From contig RCZF01000005.1 in the NCBI GenBank assembly GCA_006438735.1, positions 1-64,000 of the forward strand: a stretch of 64,000 nucleotides of DNA. Reading direction: 5' to 3'. Shown here piece by piece: positions 34,441-42,644 of this stretch. The translations under genes were made by a program, and so were the position numbers. The notes under the pieces were generated by a model. The model was not told the origin of the DNA and searched no databases. It saw only the letters and a list, made by a program, of their open reading frames with translations. Each line of letters starts with the position of its first letter. The stretch's first letter is position 1. This DNA is from Sphingomonas koreensis (lineage in GTDB: Bacteria > Pseudomonadota > Alphaproteobacteria > Sphingomonadales > Sphingomonadaceae).

Positions 34441-35121
34441 TCAAACTCGCCGGTAACGGAAGTACCAGACCTCGTGGCCGTGCCGGCGCGCCTTGCGCTC
34501 GTAGCGCGTTTCGGGCCAATCGGCGGGGCGATTGAGAAAGTCGTTGGGCGTCTGCGCCTGCCAGGCGAAATCGCGGCGGCCATTCATCACCATCATCGAC
34601 CAGCGGCAATAGGTCGGATCGTCGGTGCCGAGGCGGAACTCGCCGCCGGCTTTCAGCTTCGCCGCGATCAGATCGAGCGGGCCGGGATTGACCATCCGCC
34701 GCTTGGCATGGCGCGCCTTGGGCCAGGGATCGGGGTGGAGCAGATAGACGCGATCGAGCGCGGCGTCGGGCAATCGATCGAGAACGCTGAGCGCGTCGCC
34801 CATGTGGAGGCGGATATTGCCGAGCGCCTGATCGCGGACATGGCCGAGCGCACCGACGACGCCGTTGAGGAACGGCTCGCAGCCTATGAAGCCATGATCG
34901 CGCCGCGCCGCGGCCTGGCCCGCGAGGTGCTCGCCCGAGCCGAAGCCGATCTCGAGCTCGAGCGGGCGATCGTCGCCGAACAGCGCGCGCGCGTCGATCG
35001 GCCCCGTCTCGGGCACCGCGACCTCGGGCAGCGTTTCCTCGACGAGCGCGGACTGGCCGGCGCGGAGCTTGTGGCCCTGCCGCCGGCCGTAAAGCCGGCG
35101 GATGGTGGTCGGATCGTTCAC
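34441..35121 (-). CDS. trmB: tRNA (guanine-N7)-methyltransferase
   Basis: 226 aa. It methylates G46 in the variable loop of tRNAs, using SAM. The SAM site LELEIGFGSGEHLAG, the tRNA-binding HPDPWPKARHAKRR and the LGTDDPTYCRW box are present. The reading frame is complete to HEVWYFRYRRV, so if the ICE uses this 3' end it rebuilds the last codons. It lies 22 nt after metK on the same strand and is probably co-transcribed with it. Confidence 0.93.
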   Translation of the reverse strand: MNDPTTIRRLYGRRQGHKLRAGQSALVEETLPEVAVPETGPIDARALFGDDRPLELEIGFGSGEHLAGQAAARRDHGFIGCEPFLNGVVGALGHVRDQALGNIRLHMGDALSVLDRLPDAALDRVYLLHPDPWPKARHAKRRMVNPGPLDLIAAKLKAGGEFRLGTDDPTYCRWSMMVMNGRRDFAWQAQTPNDFLNRPADWPETRYERKARRHGHEVWYFRYRRV

Positions 35122-35143
35122 GGTCGTGACGCCGCGCAGGGGA

Positions 35144-36352
35144 TCAGGCGACGGCCTTCTTCAGCTGATCGACCAGATCGGTGCGTTCCCAGGTGAAGTG
35201 ATCGCCCTCTGGCGTGCGGCCGAAATGGCCGTAGGCGGCGGTCTTCGAATAGATCGGCACGTTGAGCTTGAGGTGCTCGCGGATGCCCTTCGGCGTCAGG
35301 CGGACGAGCTTGGGCAGTGCCGCTTCGAGCGTCGCTTCATCGACCGTCCCGGTGCCGTGGAGATCGACATAGAGCGACAGCGGCTCGGAAATGCCGATCG
35401 CATAGCTCAGCTGGATCGTGCAGCGCCGGGCGAGGCCGGCGGCGACGATGTTCTTGGCGAGATAGCGTGCGACATAAGCGGCCGAGCGATCGACCTTGGT
35501 GGGGTCCTTGCCCGAGAACGCGCCGCCGCCATGCGGGGCCGCGCCGCCATAGGTATCGACGATGATCTTGCGCCCGGTGATGCCGGCGTCGCCGTCGGGC
35601 CCGCCGATCTCGAAATTGCCCGTCGGGTTGACGTAGATCGCCTTGTCCTCGGGCAACCAGCCCTCGGGCAGCACATCGGCGAACACGCCCATCACGTATT
35701 CGCGCAGCTTCTGCTGGCCGGCCTCGTTGCTCAATTCGGCGGCGTGCTGCGTCGAGACGACCAGCGCCGTCGCGCGCACCGGCCGTTCGTTTTCATAAGC
35801 CAGCGTCACCTGGCTCTTGGCGTCGGGCTCGAGGAACGGCGCCTTGCCGGAGTGACGGTCCTCGGCCATCCGCTCGAGGATGCGGTGCGAATAATAGAGC
35901 GTGGCGGGGAGAAGATCGGGGGTCTCGTCCGAGGCGTAGCCGAACATGATGCCCTGATCGCCGGCGCCTTCATCCTTGTTGCCGGCGGCATCGACGCCCT
36001 GCGCGATGTCGGCCGATTGGGCGTGGAGGTTGTTCTGGAACTCGGCGGTCTTCCAGTGGAAACCCGATTGTTCGTAACCGATCTTCTTGACCGTCTCGCG
36101 CGCGACCTGCTCGATCTTCGCCTTGCCTTCGTCGGTCAGATTGCCCTTGTCGTCGATCAGCGATCGATCCGATGAGCGGATTTCGCCCGACAGGATGATC
36201 TTCTGCGTCGTCACCATCGTCTCGCACGCGACGCGCGCCTCCGGATCGGTCGACAGCAGCAGATCGACGACGGCGTCTGAAATCTGGTCGGCGACCTTGT
36301 CGGGATGGCCTTCGGAGACCGATTCGGACGTGAAGAGAAACGAAGCGCGCAT
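35144..36352 (-). CDS. metK: S-adenosylmethionine synthetase
   Basis: 402 aa from ATG 36352 ([19 protein letters not shown]), preferred over a start 15 codons upstream because AGGGA lies ahead of it and the family begins here. Makes SAM from methionine and ATP. Signature sequences [12 protein letters not shown] and [19 protein letters not shown] are intact. Located between lnt and trmB; the latter uses its product. Confidence 0.95.
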   Translation of the reverse strand: MRASFLFTSESVSEGHPDKVADQISDAVVDLLLSTDPEARVACETMVTTQKIILSGEIRSSDRSLIDDKGNLTDEGKAKIEQVARETVKKIGYEQSGFHWKTAEFQNNLHAQSADIAQGVDAAGNKDEGAGDQGIMFGYASDETPDLLPATLYYSHRILERMAEDRHSGKAPFLEPDAKSQVTLAYENERPVRATALVVSTQHAAELSNEAGQQKLREYVMGVFADVLPEGWLPEDKAIYVNPTGNFEIGGPDGDAGITGRKIIVDTYGGAAPHGGGAFSGKDPTKVDRSAAYVARYLAKNIVAAGLARRCTIQLSYAIGISEPLSLYVDLHGTGTVDEATLEAALPKLVRLTPKGIREHLKLNVPIYSKTAAYGHFGRTPEGDHFTWERTDLVDQLKKAVA

Positions 36353-36392
36353 GAAATTCCCTTGGTTTTCACGAAGGTTGAGCGGTGCAGCC

Positions 36393-36418
36393 CGCATATA
36401 AAGCTTTTGTTATATGCG
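36393..36418 (-). promoter_or_regulatory. Inverted repeat in the metK leader
   Basis: CGCATATA (36393-36400) and TATATGCG (36411-36418) form an 8-bp AU-rich stem with a 10-nt loop in the 69 nt between lnt and metK. It could end the lnt message or act in the metK leader. It does not match a SAM riboswitch consensus I recognise. Confidence 0.4.
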
Positions 36419-36421
36419 CAT

Positions 36422-37984
36422 CTAGCGATGCCGCCGCCGGATGGCAACGGCGAGCGCGCACAGGATCAGCACGACGAGCCCGGCCATCCAATTGCCGACC
36501 CGCGAAAACAGTGTCGGCGGCAGCGCGGCGGGGAAGGGCAGATCGATCGCTCCGGCGCGGTGCTGCGCCTCGGTGCCGAGCAGCCGGCCGTCGGCGGCGA
36601 TCACCGCGGAAATGCCGGTCGGCGTCGAACGCAGGATCGGCAAGCCTTCCTCGATCGCACGCATCCGCGCCTGGGCGAGATGCTGCGGCGGGCCCCATTT
36701 GCCGAACCAGGCGTCGTTCGACGGATTGAACAGGATCGCCGGGCGGTGCGCCTCATCGACCACCTGCCCCGAAAAGACGATTTCATAGCATATCTGGCCG
36801 CCGACCTGGCCGAAGCCGGGCAGCGTGAAATCGCGCGGGCCGGGGCCGGGCTGGAAATCGACATCGCCGGGCACGAGCCGCGACAGGCCGAGCGGGCCGA
36901 GCAGCGCGCGCATCGGCAGATATTCGCCGTAAGGCACGAGATGCGCCTTGTCGTACCGGCCGAGGATGCGGCCGCGCGCATCGAGCGCGAAGATCGAATT
37001 GGTGCCGTAAGTGAGATGGCCGCGCGCGTTGAACAACAGGCCGTCGCCGCCGGTGAGCAGCACGTCGCGCGGCCCCAGCGCGGCGGCGATGCGCGCGCGG
37101 GTATAGGCCGGCGACCCCTCGTAATAATATTGCAGCGGATAGCCGTCCTCGAGCAGATAGCGAACCGCACCCTCGGGCCAGACGATCAGCCGCGGCGCGG
37201 CGACGGGATGGCCAGATAGACCGAGCAACGTTTCAAAGCTGATCTCGGTATAATTGGGATCGTTCTGGTCTTCGAGGCCGAGATTGGGCTGGACGACGCG
37301 GACGCGGGGCGCGTTGGGCGATGGTGTCGCCACGGTAACCTGAAATGAGAGGTTAGCGACGATCGCGACAGCCGTGGCGACGACCACAGCCAAGGCGAGC
37401 CGCCAGCGCCGGAACACCAGCAGCATCAGCGCGCCGGCGGCAACGACCGTCAGCCCCGACAACGCATAAGTGCCGATCCAGGTGGAAATCCGCGCCACCG
37501 GCAGCACCGCCACCCAGATCACGCCGAGCGGATCCCAGGCATAGCCGGTGAACATCACCGCGCGCAGCCATTCGCTGGCGATCCACGCCGCGCCCGCCAC
37601 CAGCACGAACGCCGCGCCCGGCGGTGTCGTCGCGTCGCCCACCGATCGCGGGCTCGCCAATCGCCAGGCGAGGCCGGCGGCGATCGCGGGATAGACCGCG
37701 AGATACAGCGCCAGGCCGACCACCGCGCCATAGCCGAGCCAATGCGGCATCTTGTCCTGATAATCGAAGGCGTGCTTGATCCAATTGTTGTTGATCGTGA
37801 AATGGCCGACGCTGAACAGCCAGCCGCGCCACAGCGCCGTTTTCACCGAGCGCGCGTCATGGATGAGCCACAGAAACCCGGCAAACGCCGGCAGCGCCAG
37901 CCACCACGCCTCGAGCGGCGCGAACCCGCACGCGGCGACCGCACCGAGCGCCAGCAAGGCGAGGGGAATGGCGAAGCGGCGCAT
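36422..37984 (-). CDS. lnt: Apolipoprotein N-acyltransferase
   Basis: 520 aa. Five or six membrane helices come first, then a nitrilase-like domain with the expected catalytic triad: Glu in RLIVWPEGAVRY, Lys in YDKAHLVPYGEYLP and Cys in GGQICYEIVFS. A final membrane helix closes the protein. It adds the third acyl chain to outer-membrane lipoproteins, in the inner membrane. Same strand as metK and trmB. Confidence 0.94.
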   Translation of the reverse strand: MRRFAIPLALLALGAVAACGFAPLEAWWLALPAFAGFLWLIHDARSVKTALWRGWLFSVGHFTINNNWIKHAFDYQDKMPHWLGYGAVVGLALYLAVYPAIAAGLAWRLASPRSVGDATTPPGAAFVLVAGAAWIASEWLRAVMFTGYAWDPLGVIWVAVLPVARISTWIGTYALSGLTVVAAGALMLLVFRRWRLALAVVVATAVAIVANLSFQVTVATPSPNAPRVRVVQPNLGLEDQNDPNYTEISFETLLGLSGHPVAAPRLIVWPEGAVRYLLEDGYPLQYYYEGSPAYTRARIAAALGPRDVLLTGGDGLLFNARGHLTYGTNSIFALDARGRILGRYDKAHLVPYGEYLPMRALLGPLGLSRLVPGDVDFQPGPGPRDFTLPGFGQVGGQICYEIVFSGQVVDEAHRPAILFNPSNDAWFGKWGPPQHLAQARMRAIEEGLPILRSTPTGISAVIAADGRLLGTEAQHRAGAIDLPFPAALPPTLFSRVGNWMAGLVVLILCALAVAIRRRHR

Positions 37985-38052
37985 CGCGCGGGGCTATTGC
38001 GTGAATTGTCGCGCTCGGCAAGCCAGGCGCATTGGACAGGCAAAGCGCCTGC

Positions 38053-38162
38053 CGTCACTCCGGACGTGTTCCGGGCTCCACCGTGCCGCGAGCTTGAGGG
38101 CCCATTGCTCTTGCGGCACGGTTGATGCCGGCCCCCGGATCAGGTCCGGCGCCGGTATGACG
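38053..38162. repeat. REP-like composite palindrome (copy 1)
   Basis: Outer part: GTCACTCCGGACGTGTTCCGGG and GCCCCCGGATCAGGTCCGGC...ATGAC. Inner part: CCGTGCCGC (38081-38089) paired with GCGGCACGG (38113-38121). A related element lies at 54456-54521. Confidence 0.6.
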
Positions 38163-38275
38163 ATAGACACTATCCCGATCTAGATCGCAGACCCATTAAT
38201 CCGGCCGGTCGGCTTTCGCCGCAATTGACGCCATTCAAGACAGATCACTTTGTGTCCGAAAGCCGTCATCGTGGC

Positions 38276-38300
38276 GTTGCAAAAAGGGGTCCTTTCGTAA
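38276..38300. repeat. Short repeat flanking a lone gene, left copy
   Basis: GTTGCAAAAAGGGGTCCTTTCGTAA is nearly the same as the sequence at 39218-39242 (GTTGAAAAGGGGCTCCTTTACGCAA), in the same orientation. The inner AAAGG..CCTTT is palindromic. Confidence 0.5.
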
Positions 38301-38317
38301 CGTCCTCACCCTGCCGA

Positions 38318-39127
38318 TTATTCACCCTGTTTGAAGATGGCCGCGATCGCGGGTGTCGCGCAGTAGGTCCGGTCAAAGTTGGCTTTCGGCGACTTATCTT
38401 TGCAGATGATCGCAGCTTGCACATCCGGGATCATATCAAGTGGCTCATCGCTAGAATCACGGCGTGCAATGGCGCCTTTCAGGCGCTGCATGTAAGTCGC
38501 GAGGGCAGGACGTGTCGTCTGTGGTAGTTCGGCTTCTGCAAGCTTCCGCATTTTTTCCGCTTTCGCGTATTCGCCCATTTCACGTAAAGCGTTAGCAGCC
38601 TGCCCTTGCAGCCAAATCCGATCATCGATTGACACACTGGCTGGGAGCGTTTCGACGGCATCGATCAGAACTCGCTGGTAGCGCGCCGTCAAAGGCCGAC
38701 GCGGGTTGCCCCTGTCTTGTTCTTTGGCGCTCCAGATGGCGGGCAGAATCAATTCGAGAGCGTCGGCGTCGGGTCTGCCGATCTTCTTCGCGAGCCAATA
38801 GGCGCGATAGAATGGCGACTCCGCCCCGAGCATAGATTGATAGGCAGGCGTTGCGATCCATTTCCCAAGCTCCGCCGTTTCAGCGGTGGTGAAGGTCGCA
38901 AAGACGACGAGCCCGTTTCCAGGGCACTCAGGGAGCGGTCGAGGGAAGGGCACTTCCGAATAAGGTTTCTCGTCCGGTCGTCGGCCCATGATCGAATACA
39001 TAGGCGTCGTTACCGCCGTGAATTTCTCACCACCGACAGGACAGGACATTTCCATTGTCCCTTGGTGAAGTGGTGGTGGAGGCGGCGAAGCTGCTTGGGC
39101 GACCATTGCAAGCGCGGCGATAAGCAT
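38318..39127 (-). CDS. Hypothetical secreted protein, probably acquired
   Basis: 269 aa from ATG 39127, giving a signal-peptide-like start (MLIAALAMVAQAASPPPPP). Near the mature N-terminus is CPVGGEKF, and a second Cys pair occurs near the end (CKDKS, YCATPA). The middle has helical repeats rich in Ala, Leu and Glu, slightly TPR-like (GQAANALREMGEYAKAEKMR). No family recognised. The DNA is visibly less GC-rich than its neighbours and uses different codons. It stands alone between short repeats, which suggests transfer. A longer start at 39181 would read through the hairpin at 39132-39156. Confidence 0.65.
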   Translation of the reverse strand: MLIAALAMVAQAASPPPPPLHQGTMEMSCPVGGEKFTAVTTPMYSIMGRRPDEKPYSEVPFPRPLPECPGNGLVVFATFTTAETAELGKWIATPAYQSMLGAESPFYRAYWLAKKIGRPDADALELILPAIWSAKEQDRGNPRRPLTARYQRVLIDAVETLPASVSIDDRIWLQGQAANALREMGEYAKAEKMRKLAEAELPQTTRPALATYMQRLKGAIARRDSSDEPLDMIPDVQAAIICKDKSPKANFDRTYCATPAIAAIFKQGE

Positions 39128-39131
39128 AGGC

Positions 39132-39156
39132 CATTCCCCCGTTAACTGGGGGAATG
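39132..39156 (-). promoter_or_regulatory. Hairpin overlapping the ribosome binding site of 38318-39127
   Basis: CATTCCCCC-GTTAACT-GGGGGAATG is a perfect 9-bp stem. On the minus strand its 3' arm (GGGGGAATG) lies 4 nt before the ATG at 39127 and contains the only Shine-Dalgarno-like sequence, so folding could shut translation. Confidence 0.5.
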
Positions 39157-39217
39157 TCGCCGATGATGCTCTGGGTAGCAAGGCGAAACCCGTTCAGCTC
39201 GTGGTTGCTGATCAGGT

Positions 39218-39242
39218 GTTGAAAAGGGGCTCCTTTACGCAA
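39218..39242. repeat. Short repeat flanking a lone gene, right copy
   Basis: GTTGAAAAGGGGCTCCTTTACGCAA; see the left copy at 38276-38300. Together they bracket about 0.9 kb. Confidence 0.5.
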
Positions 39243-39450
39243 TGCTGCCCACCGACCGTTTGATCAGCGGCTTGGCCGATGCATAAGGCTGTAGCGGAAT
39301 GTTGGCTCTGGCTATGGCCTTCCCCGAAACCTGCCGGACCGCTAACCACCCAATCCCGGCCGTCGGCGTCTGGGCATTCGCGGCCTGACGAACCCCATCA
39401 CACCATGCCCCCCTTTGCAATGTTGGATTTGTTCTGGTCTATCCTCGGCG

Positions 39451-39726
39451 ATGGACCAGCACCGCATTCCCCAAGCGCCGGCCCTCACGCCGCTCCGCGC
39501 AGGGTGGACCCCGGCCAAGCAGCGTATCTTCCTCGCCGCCCTTGTCGAATCGGGCAGCGTCGCGCGCGCGGCGCGGGCCGCGGGTATGTCGCGATCGAGC
39601 GCGCATCGGCTGCGCGCGCGCCTGGCCGGCACGCCGTTCGATCAGGCCTGGGATCAGGCGCTCGCGCTCCACGCCCGCCAGCTCGCCGATCCCTTCGCGC
39701 GGGGCCCGTCGCCGGCGCGGGGCTGA
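39451..39726 (+). CDS. Small helix-turn-helix protein
   Basis: 91 aa from ATG 39451 (MDQHRIPQAPALTPLRAGW). The core WTPAKQRIFLAALVESGSV then ARAARAAGMSRSSAHRLRAR is a clear HTH of the type that reads as a LysR-like or terminase-small-subunit-like motif. It ends in ARQLADPFARG. No effector domain. It probably is a small sphingomonad regulator. It stands alone upstream of the M61 peptidase gene. Confidence 0.7.
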   Translation: MDQHRIPQAPALTPLRAGWTPAKQRIFLAALVESGSVARAARAAGMSRSSAHRLRARLAGTPFDQAWDQALALHARQLADPFARGPSPARG

Positions 39727-39790
39727 TGCGCGTCCGACGCCTATCCGGCGCGACCACGGCGCGTCGCTGCGCGCCACCGTCGCTTCCCGG

Positions 39791-39818
39791 TCGCGCCGGT
39801 GTCGCGCCGGTGTCGCGG
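39791..39818. repeat. Short tandem repeat
   Basis: TCGCGCCGGTG occurs twice in tandem, followed by a partial third unit (TCGCGG), in the noncoding stretch between the HTH and M61 genes. Confidence 0.45.
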
Positions 39819-39883
39819 CTGGGGCGCGTCGTGTCGCAAAGGCGCCGCATCGCCGGCGCAGGAAGCGGCAAAACCCGGCGACG

Positions 39884-39906
39884 CTCTCCACTTTCTCCAC
39901 TTCACC
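39884..39906. repeat. 23-bp dispersed repeat (copy 1)
   Basis: The 23-bp CTCTCCACTTT...CACTTCACC is present as an exact reverse complement at 52565-52587. The flanks are also similar (AGGAA-GCG...GCGAC). It lies 90 bp upstream of the M61 gene. Confidence 0.7.
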
Positions 39907-39995
39907 CGCTGCCGCCCGTCGCCGGCCCCGCGCTGGACGCTTACCGATCGCTCGCTTATTGCCACCCGCAACCAATCGTTCGGGGGAGTTTCGCC

Positions 39996-41858
39996 ATGAG
40001 CCGCATCCTTAGCGCCGCCAGCCTGTTCGCGCTCGCCGCCGCCGCGCCCGCCTTCGCCCAGGCGCACGATCCGGGGGCGAATGCGCCGGTCAGCTACGAC
40101 GTCAGCTTTCCGGGTGCGGTGCATCACGAGGCGCGGATCAGCGTCACCTATCGCAACCTCAAACCCGGCACGGTCGAGTTCCGCATGGCGCGCTCCTCGC
40201 CCGGGCGCTACGCGATGCATGAATTCGCCAAGAACGTCTATTCGGTCTCGGCGGTCGATGGCACCGGCAAGCCGCTGATCATCGAGCGCCGCGATCCGTA
40301 TAGCTGGCACGTGCCGACGACGGGCGGCACGGTGACGCTCAGCTACACGCTCTACGGCGATCATGGCGACGGCACCTATGCCCAGATCGATCCGACCCAT
40401 GCGCATCTCAACATGCCGGCGACCTTCATGTGGGCGACGGGCCATGACGATGATCCGATCCGCGTTACCTTCCACCCGGCCGATCCCAAGTGGAAGATCG
40501 CCACGCAATTGCCCCCGGTCGCGGGCACGGCGGACACCTTCTGGGCGCCCAATTTCCAGTATTTCATGGATAGCCCGACCGAGCTTTCGGATTTCCAGAT
40601 GCGCAGCTGGAAAGTCCAGGGCAATGGCAAGACCTACACTTTCCGCCTCGCCGTCCACAGCCAGGACAACGCCGCCGACGTCGATCATTTCGCCGCGATG
40701 GTCGAAAAGCTGATCCAGCAGCATATCAAGCTATTCGGCTCGCCCCCCGATTACGATTTCGGCACCTACACCTTCATCGCCGATTACATGCCGCAGATCG
40801 ACGGCGACGGCATGGAGCATCGCAACTCGACGATGATCTCCGAGCCCGAATCGCTCCACGACGGCAAGTTCGAGCAGATCGACACCGTCGCGCACGAATT
40901 CACCCATGCCTGGAACGTTGAGCGGATGCGCCCGCAAGGCATCGAGCCGTTCGATTTCAACCGCGCCGATCCGACGCGCTCGCTGTGGTTCGCCGAAGGC
41001 TTCACCCAATATATCGGCCCGTTGATGGTCCGCCGCGCGGGCGAAAGCTCGGTCTCCGATTGGGCCAAGCAGATGGGCGCCGAGGTCAATTACGTCGTCG
41101 AGGGGCCGGGCCGCAGCTACGGCTCGCCGCAGGAAATGAGCCTGCGCGCGCCGTTCGTCGATGCCGCGACCGCGATCGATCCGGTCAACGGCAACATCTT
41201 CACGTCCTATTACCCCTATGGCGCGGTGATCGCGCTGGCGCTCGATCTCGAATTGCGTGAGCGCTACAAGCTGACGCTCGACGATTACATGCAGCACATG
41301 TGGCAGCGGAACGGAGCGCAAGCCGATTACGCACCGGCCAAGCCCTATACGCCGCAGGATCTGCAGGACGGGCTCGCCGAGGTGACGCACGATCCCGCTT
41401 TCGCCAAATCGTTCTTCGACGCCTCGATCCGCGGCAGCGCGCTGCCCGATTTCGCCCCGTTGCTCGCCCCCGCCGGCCTCGTGCTGCGCGCGGCGAATCC
41501 CGATCAGGGCTGGCTCGGCGCAAGCCGCGTCAAGGCGGCGGACGGCGCGCTGACGCTCGATCAGATCCCGTTCCCGAACAGCCCGCTCTACACGGCCGGA
41601 GTCGATCGCGGCGACACGATTCTGACGATCGGCAACGCCAAGATCGCCACCGCCGACGACTGGCAGGCCGCGCTCGCCGCGGTCAAGCCCGGCGCGCATG
41701 TGCGGATCGCCTATCGCAATCGCGGCGGCGAGCATCAGGCAACGCTGACCGCCGTCGCCGATCCGACGATCGAGATCGTCCCCACCGAAGCGGCCGGCGG
41801 CACGCTCTCGGCCAGCCAGCAGGCGTTCCGCGATGCCTGGCTCGGCAAAGCGAATTGA
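39996..41858 (+). CDS. M61 family (glycyl) aminopeptidase with PDZ domain
   Basis: 620 aa from ATG 39996, preceded by GGGGGAG and opening with a signal peptide to AFAQA. The M61 domain holds the zinc site HEFTHAWNVERMRP, with the downstream Glu in WFAEGFTQYIGPL. The C-terminal 100 residues form a PDZ domain (PLYTAGVDRGDTILTIGN). It is a periplasmic peptidase; substrates are not known. A longer frame to 39279 is not coding. Confidence 0.9.
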   Translation: MSRILSAASLFALAAAAPAFAQAHDPGANAPVSYDVSFPGAVHHEARISVTYRNLKPGTVEFRMARSSPGRYAMHEFAKNVYSVSAVDGTGKPLIIERRDPYSWHVPTTGGTVTLSYTLYGDHGDGTYAQIDPTHAHLNMPATFMWATGHDDDPIRVTFHPADPKWKIATQLPPVAGTADTFWAPNFQYFMDSPTELSDFQMRSWKVQGNGKTYTFRLAVHSQDNAADVDHFAAMVEKLIQQHIKLFGSPPDYDFGTYTFIADYMPQIDGDGMEHRNSTMISEPESLHDGKFEQIDTVAHEFTHAWNVERMRPQGIEPFDFNRADPTRSLWFAEGFTQYIGPLMVRRAGESSVSDWAKQMGAEVNYVVEGPGRSYGSPQEMSLRAPFVDAATAIDPVNGNIFTSYYPYGAVIALALDLELRERYKLTLDDYMQHMWQRNGAQADYAPAKPYTPQDLQDGLAEVTHDPAFAKSFFDASIRGSALPDFAPLLAPAGLVLRAANPDQGWLGASRVKAADGALTLDQIPFPNSPLYTAGVDRGDTILTIGNAKIATADDWQAALAAVKPGAHVRIAYRNRGGEHQATLTAVADPTIEIVPTEAAGGTLSASQQAFRDAWLGKAN

Positions 41859-41901
41859 TCGCGGGGGTGTGTTTGCTGAATAAGACGCCTATATCGCAGC
41901 G

Positions 41902-42342
41902 ATGACAGACGCGATCCGCCCCTTCCACCTCGCCTTTCCGGTGCGCGACCTCACCGAGGCGCGCGCCTTTTACGGCGGCGTGCTCGGCTGCCCCGAGGGG
42001 CGGCATTCGGACCATTGGGTCGATTTCGATCTCTACGGCCACCAGATCGTCGCGCACCACGATCCGGCGGCGGGCGCGGCGCGGCATGCCAACCCGGTCG
42101 ATGGCAAGACGGTGCCGGTGCCGCATTTCGGCGTCGTGCTGACGATGCCCGACTGGCAGACGCTCGCCGATCGCCTCACCGCGGCCGGCACCGAATTCGT
42201 CATCGAGCCGCACATTCGCTTCCCCGGCGAAGTCGGCGAGCAGGCAACGATGTTCTTCCGCGATCCCAGCGGCAACGCGCTCGAATTCAAGGCATTCGGC
42301 GACGACGCGATGATTTTTGCCAATGACGAAGGAGTCGCCTGA
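41902..42342 (+). CDS. VOC (glyoxalase/bleomycin-resistance fold) family protein
   Basis: 146 aa. The opening [20 protein letters not shown] and the closing [14 protein letters not shown] are typical. His and Glu at the metal positions are present, with a H-x-x-H-H run ([10 protein letters not shown]) in the middle. The substrate is unknown. Its stop overlaps the next start by one base (TGATG), so the two genes are coupled. Confidence 0.85.
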   Translation: MTDAIRPFHLAFPVRDLTEARAFYGGVLGCPEGRHSDHWVDFDLYGHQIVAHHDPAAGAARHANPVDGKTVPVPHFGVVLTMPDWQTLADRLTAAGTEFVIEPHIRFPGEVGEQATMFFRDPSGNALEFKAFGDDAMIFANDEGVA

Positions 42343-42644
42343 TGGGCACACCGGTTGAAATGGATATCCCGCACCAATTGGGCAAGGCGGGCGTCCGCGC
42401 GCGGCTCGATGGCGGGATCGGCAAAATCTCGACGATGATTCCGGGCGGCGCGGTGGTCGATCATCGCTGGGAAGGCGATACGATGTTCTTCACCGTCAAG
42501 GCGATGGGCCAGACGATCGGCAGCAAGCTGGAGACGTTCGAGGACAAGGTCCATGCGATCATCGATTTGCCGCCGATGATGGCGCTGTTCGCCAATCAGA
42601 TCAAAGCGGCGTTGCAGCAGGAAGGGCAAAAGCTGCTGAAGTGA
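42342..42644 (+). CDS. Polyhydroxyalkanoic acid system family protein
   Basis: 100 aa. Matches the small PHA_gran_rgn family: MDIPHQLGKAGVRARLDGGI, then a beta-rich middle (RWEGDTMFFTVKAMGQTIGS) and a helical end. Members are often near PHA genes, but none are seen here; a START-like lipid-binding fold is likely. The 3' end overlaps the convergent MATE gene by 44 nt. Confidence 0.75.
   Translation: MGTPVEMDIPHQLGKAGVRARLDGGIGKISTMIPGGAVVDHRWEGDTMFFTVKAMGQTIGSKLETFEDKVHAIIDLPPMMALFANQIKAALQQEGQKLLK

Larger units (their letters stand above)
37985..38317. other. Intergenic region with repeats
   Basis: No gene. It contains the composite palindromic repeat at 38053-38162 and, from about 38276, the left copy of a short repeat that flanks the lone gene 38318-39127. 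Confidence 0.5.
39128..39450. other. Intergenic region upstream of the acquired gene
   Basis: It holds the 39132-39156 hairpin, the right copy of the flanking repeat (39218-39242), and then sequence without a gene up to the HTH protein at 39451. Confidence 0.5.

Noticed and set aside
36353..36421. SAM-II or SAM/SAH riboswitch before metK
   Set aside because: The leader is short and lacks the conserved pseudoknot sequences I know; only a simple stem is seen.
39279..39995. 239-residue upstream extension of the M61 peptidase
   Set aside because: It runs through the HTH gene region and a repeat, is Arg/Pro-rich, and a signal peptide starts exactly at ATG 39996.
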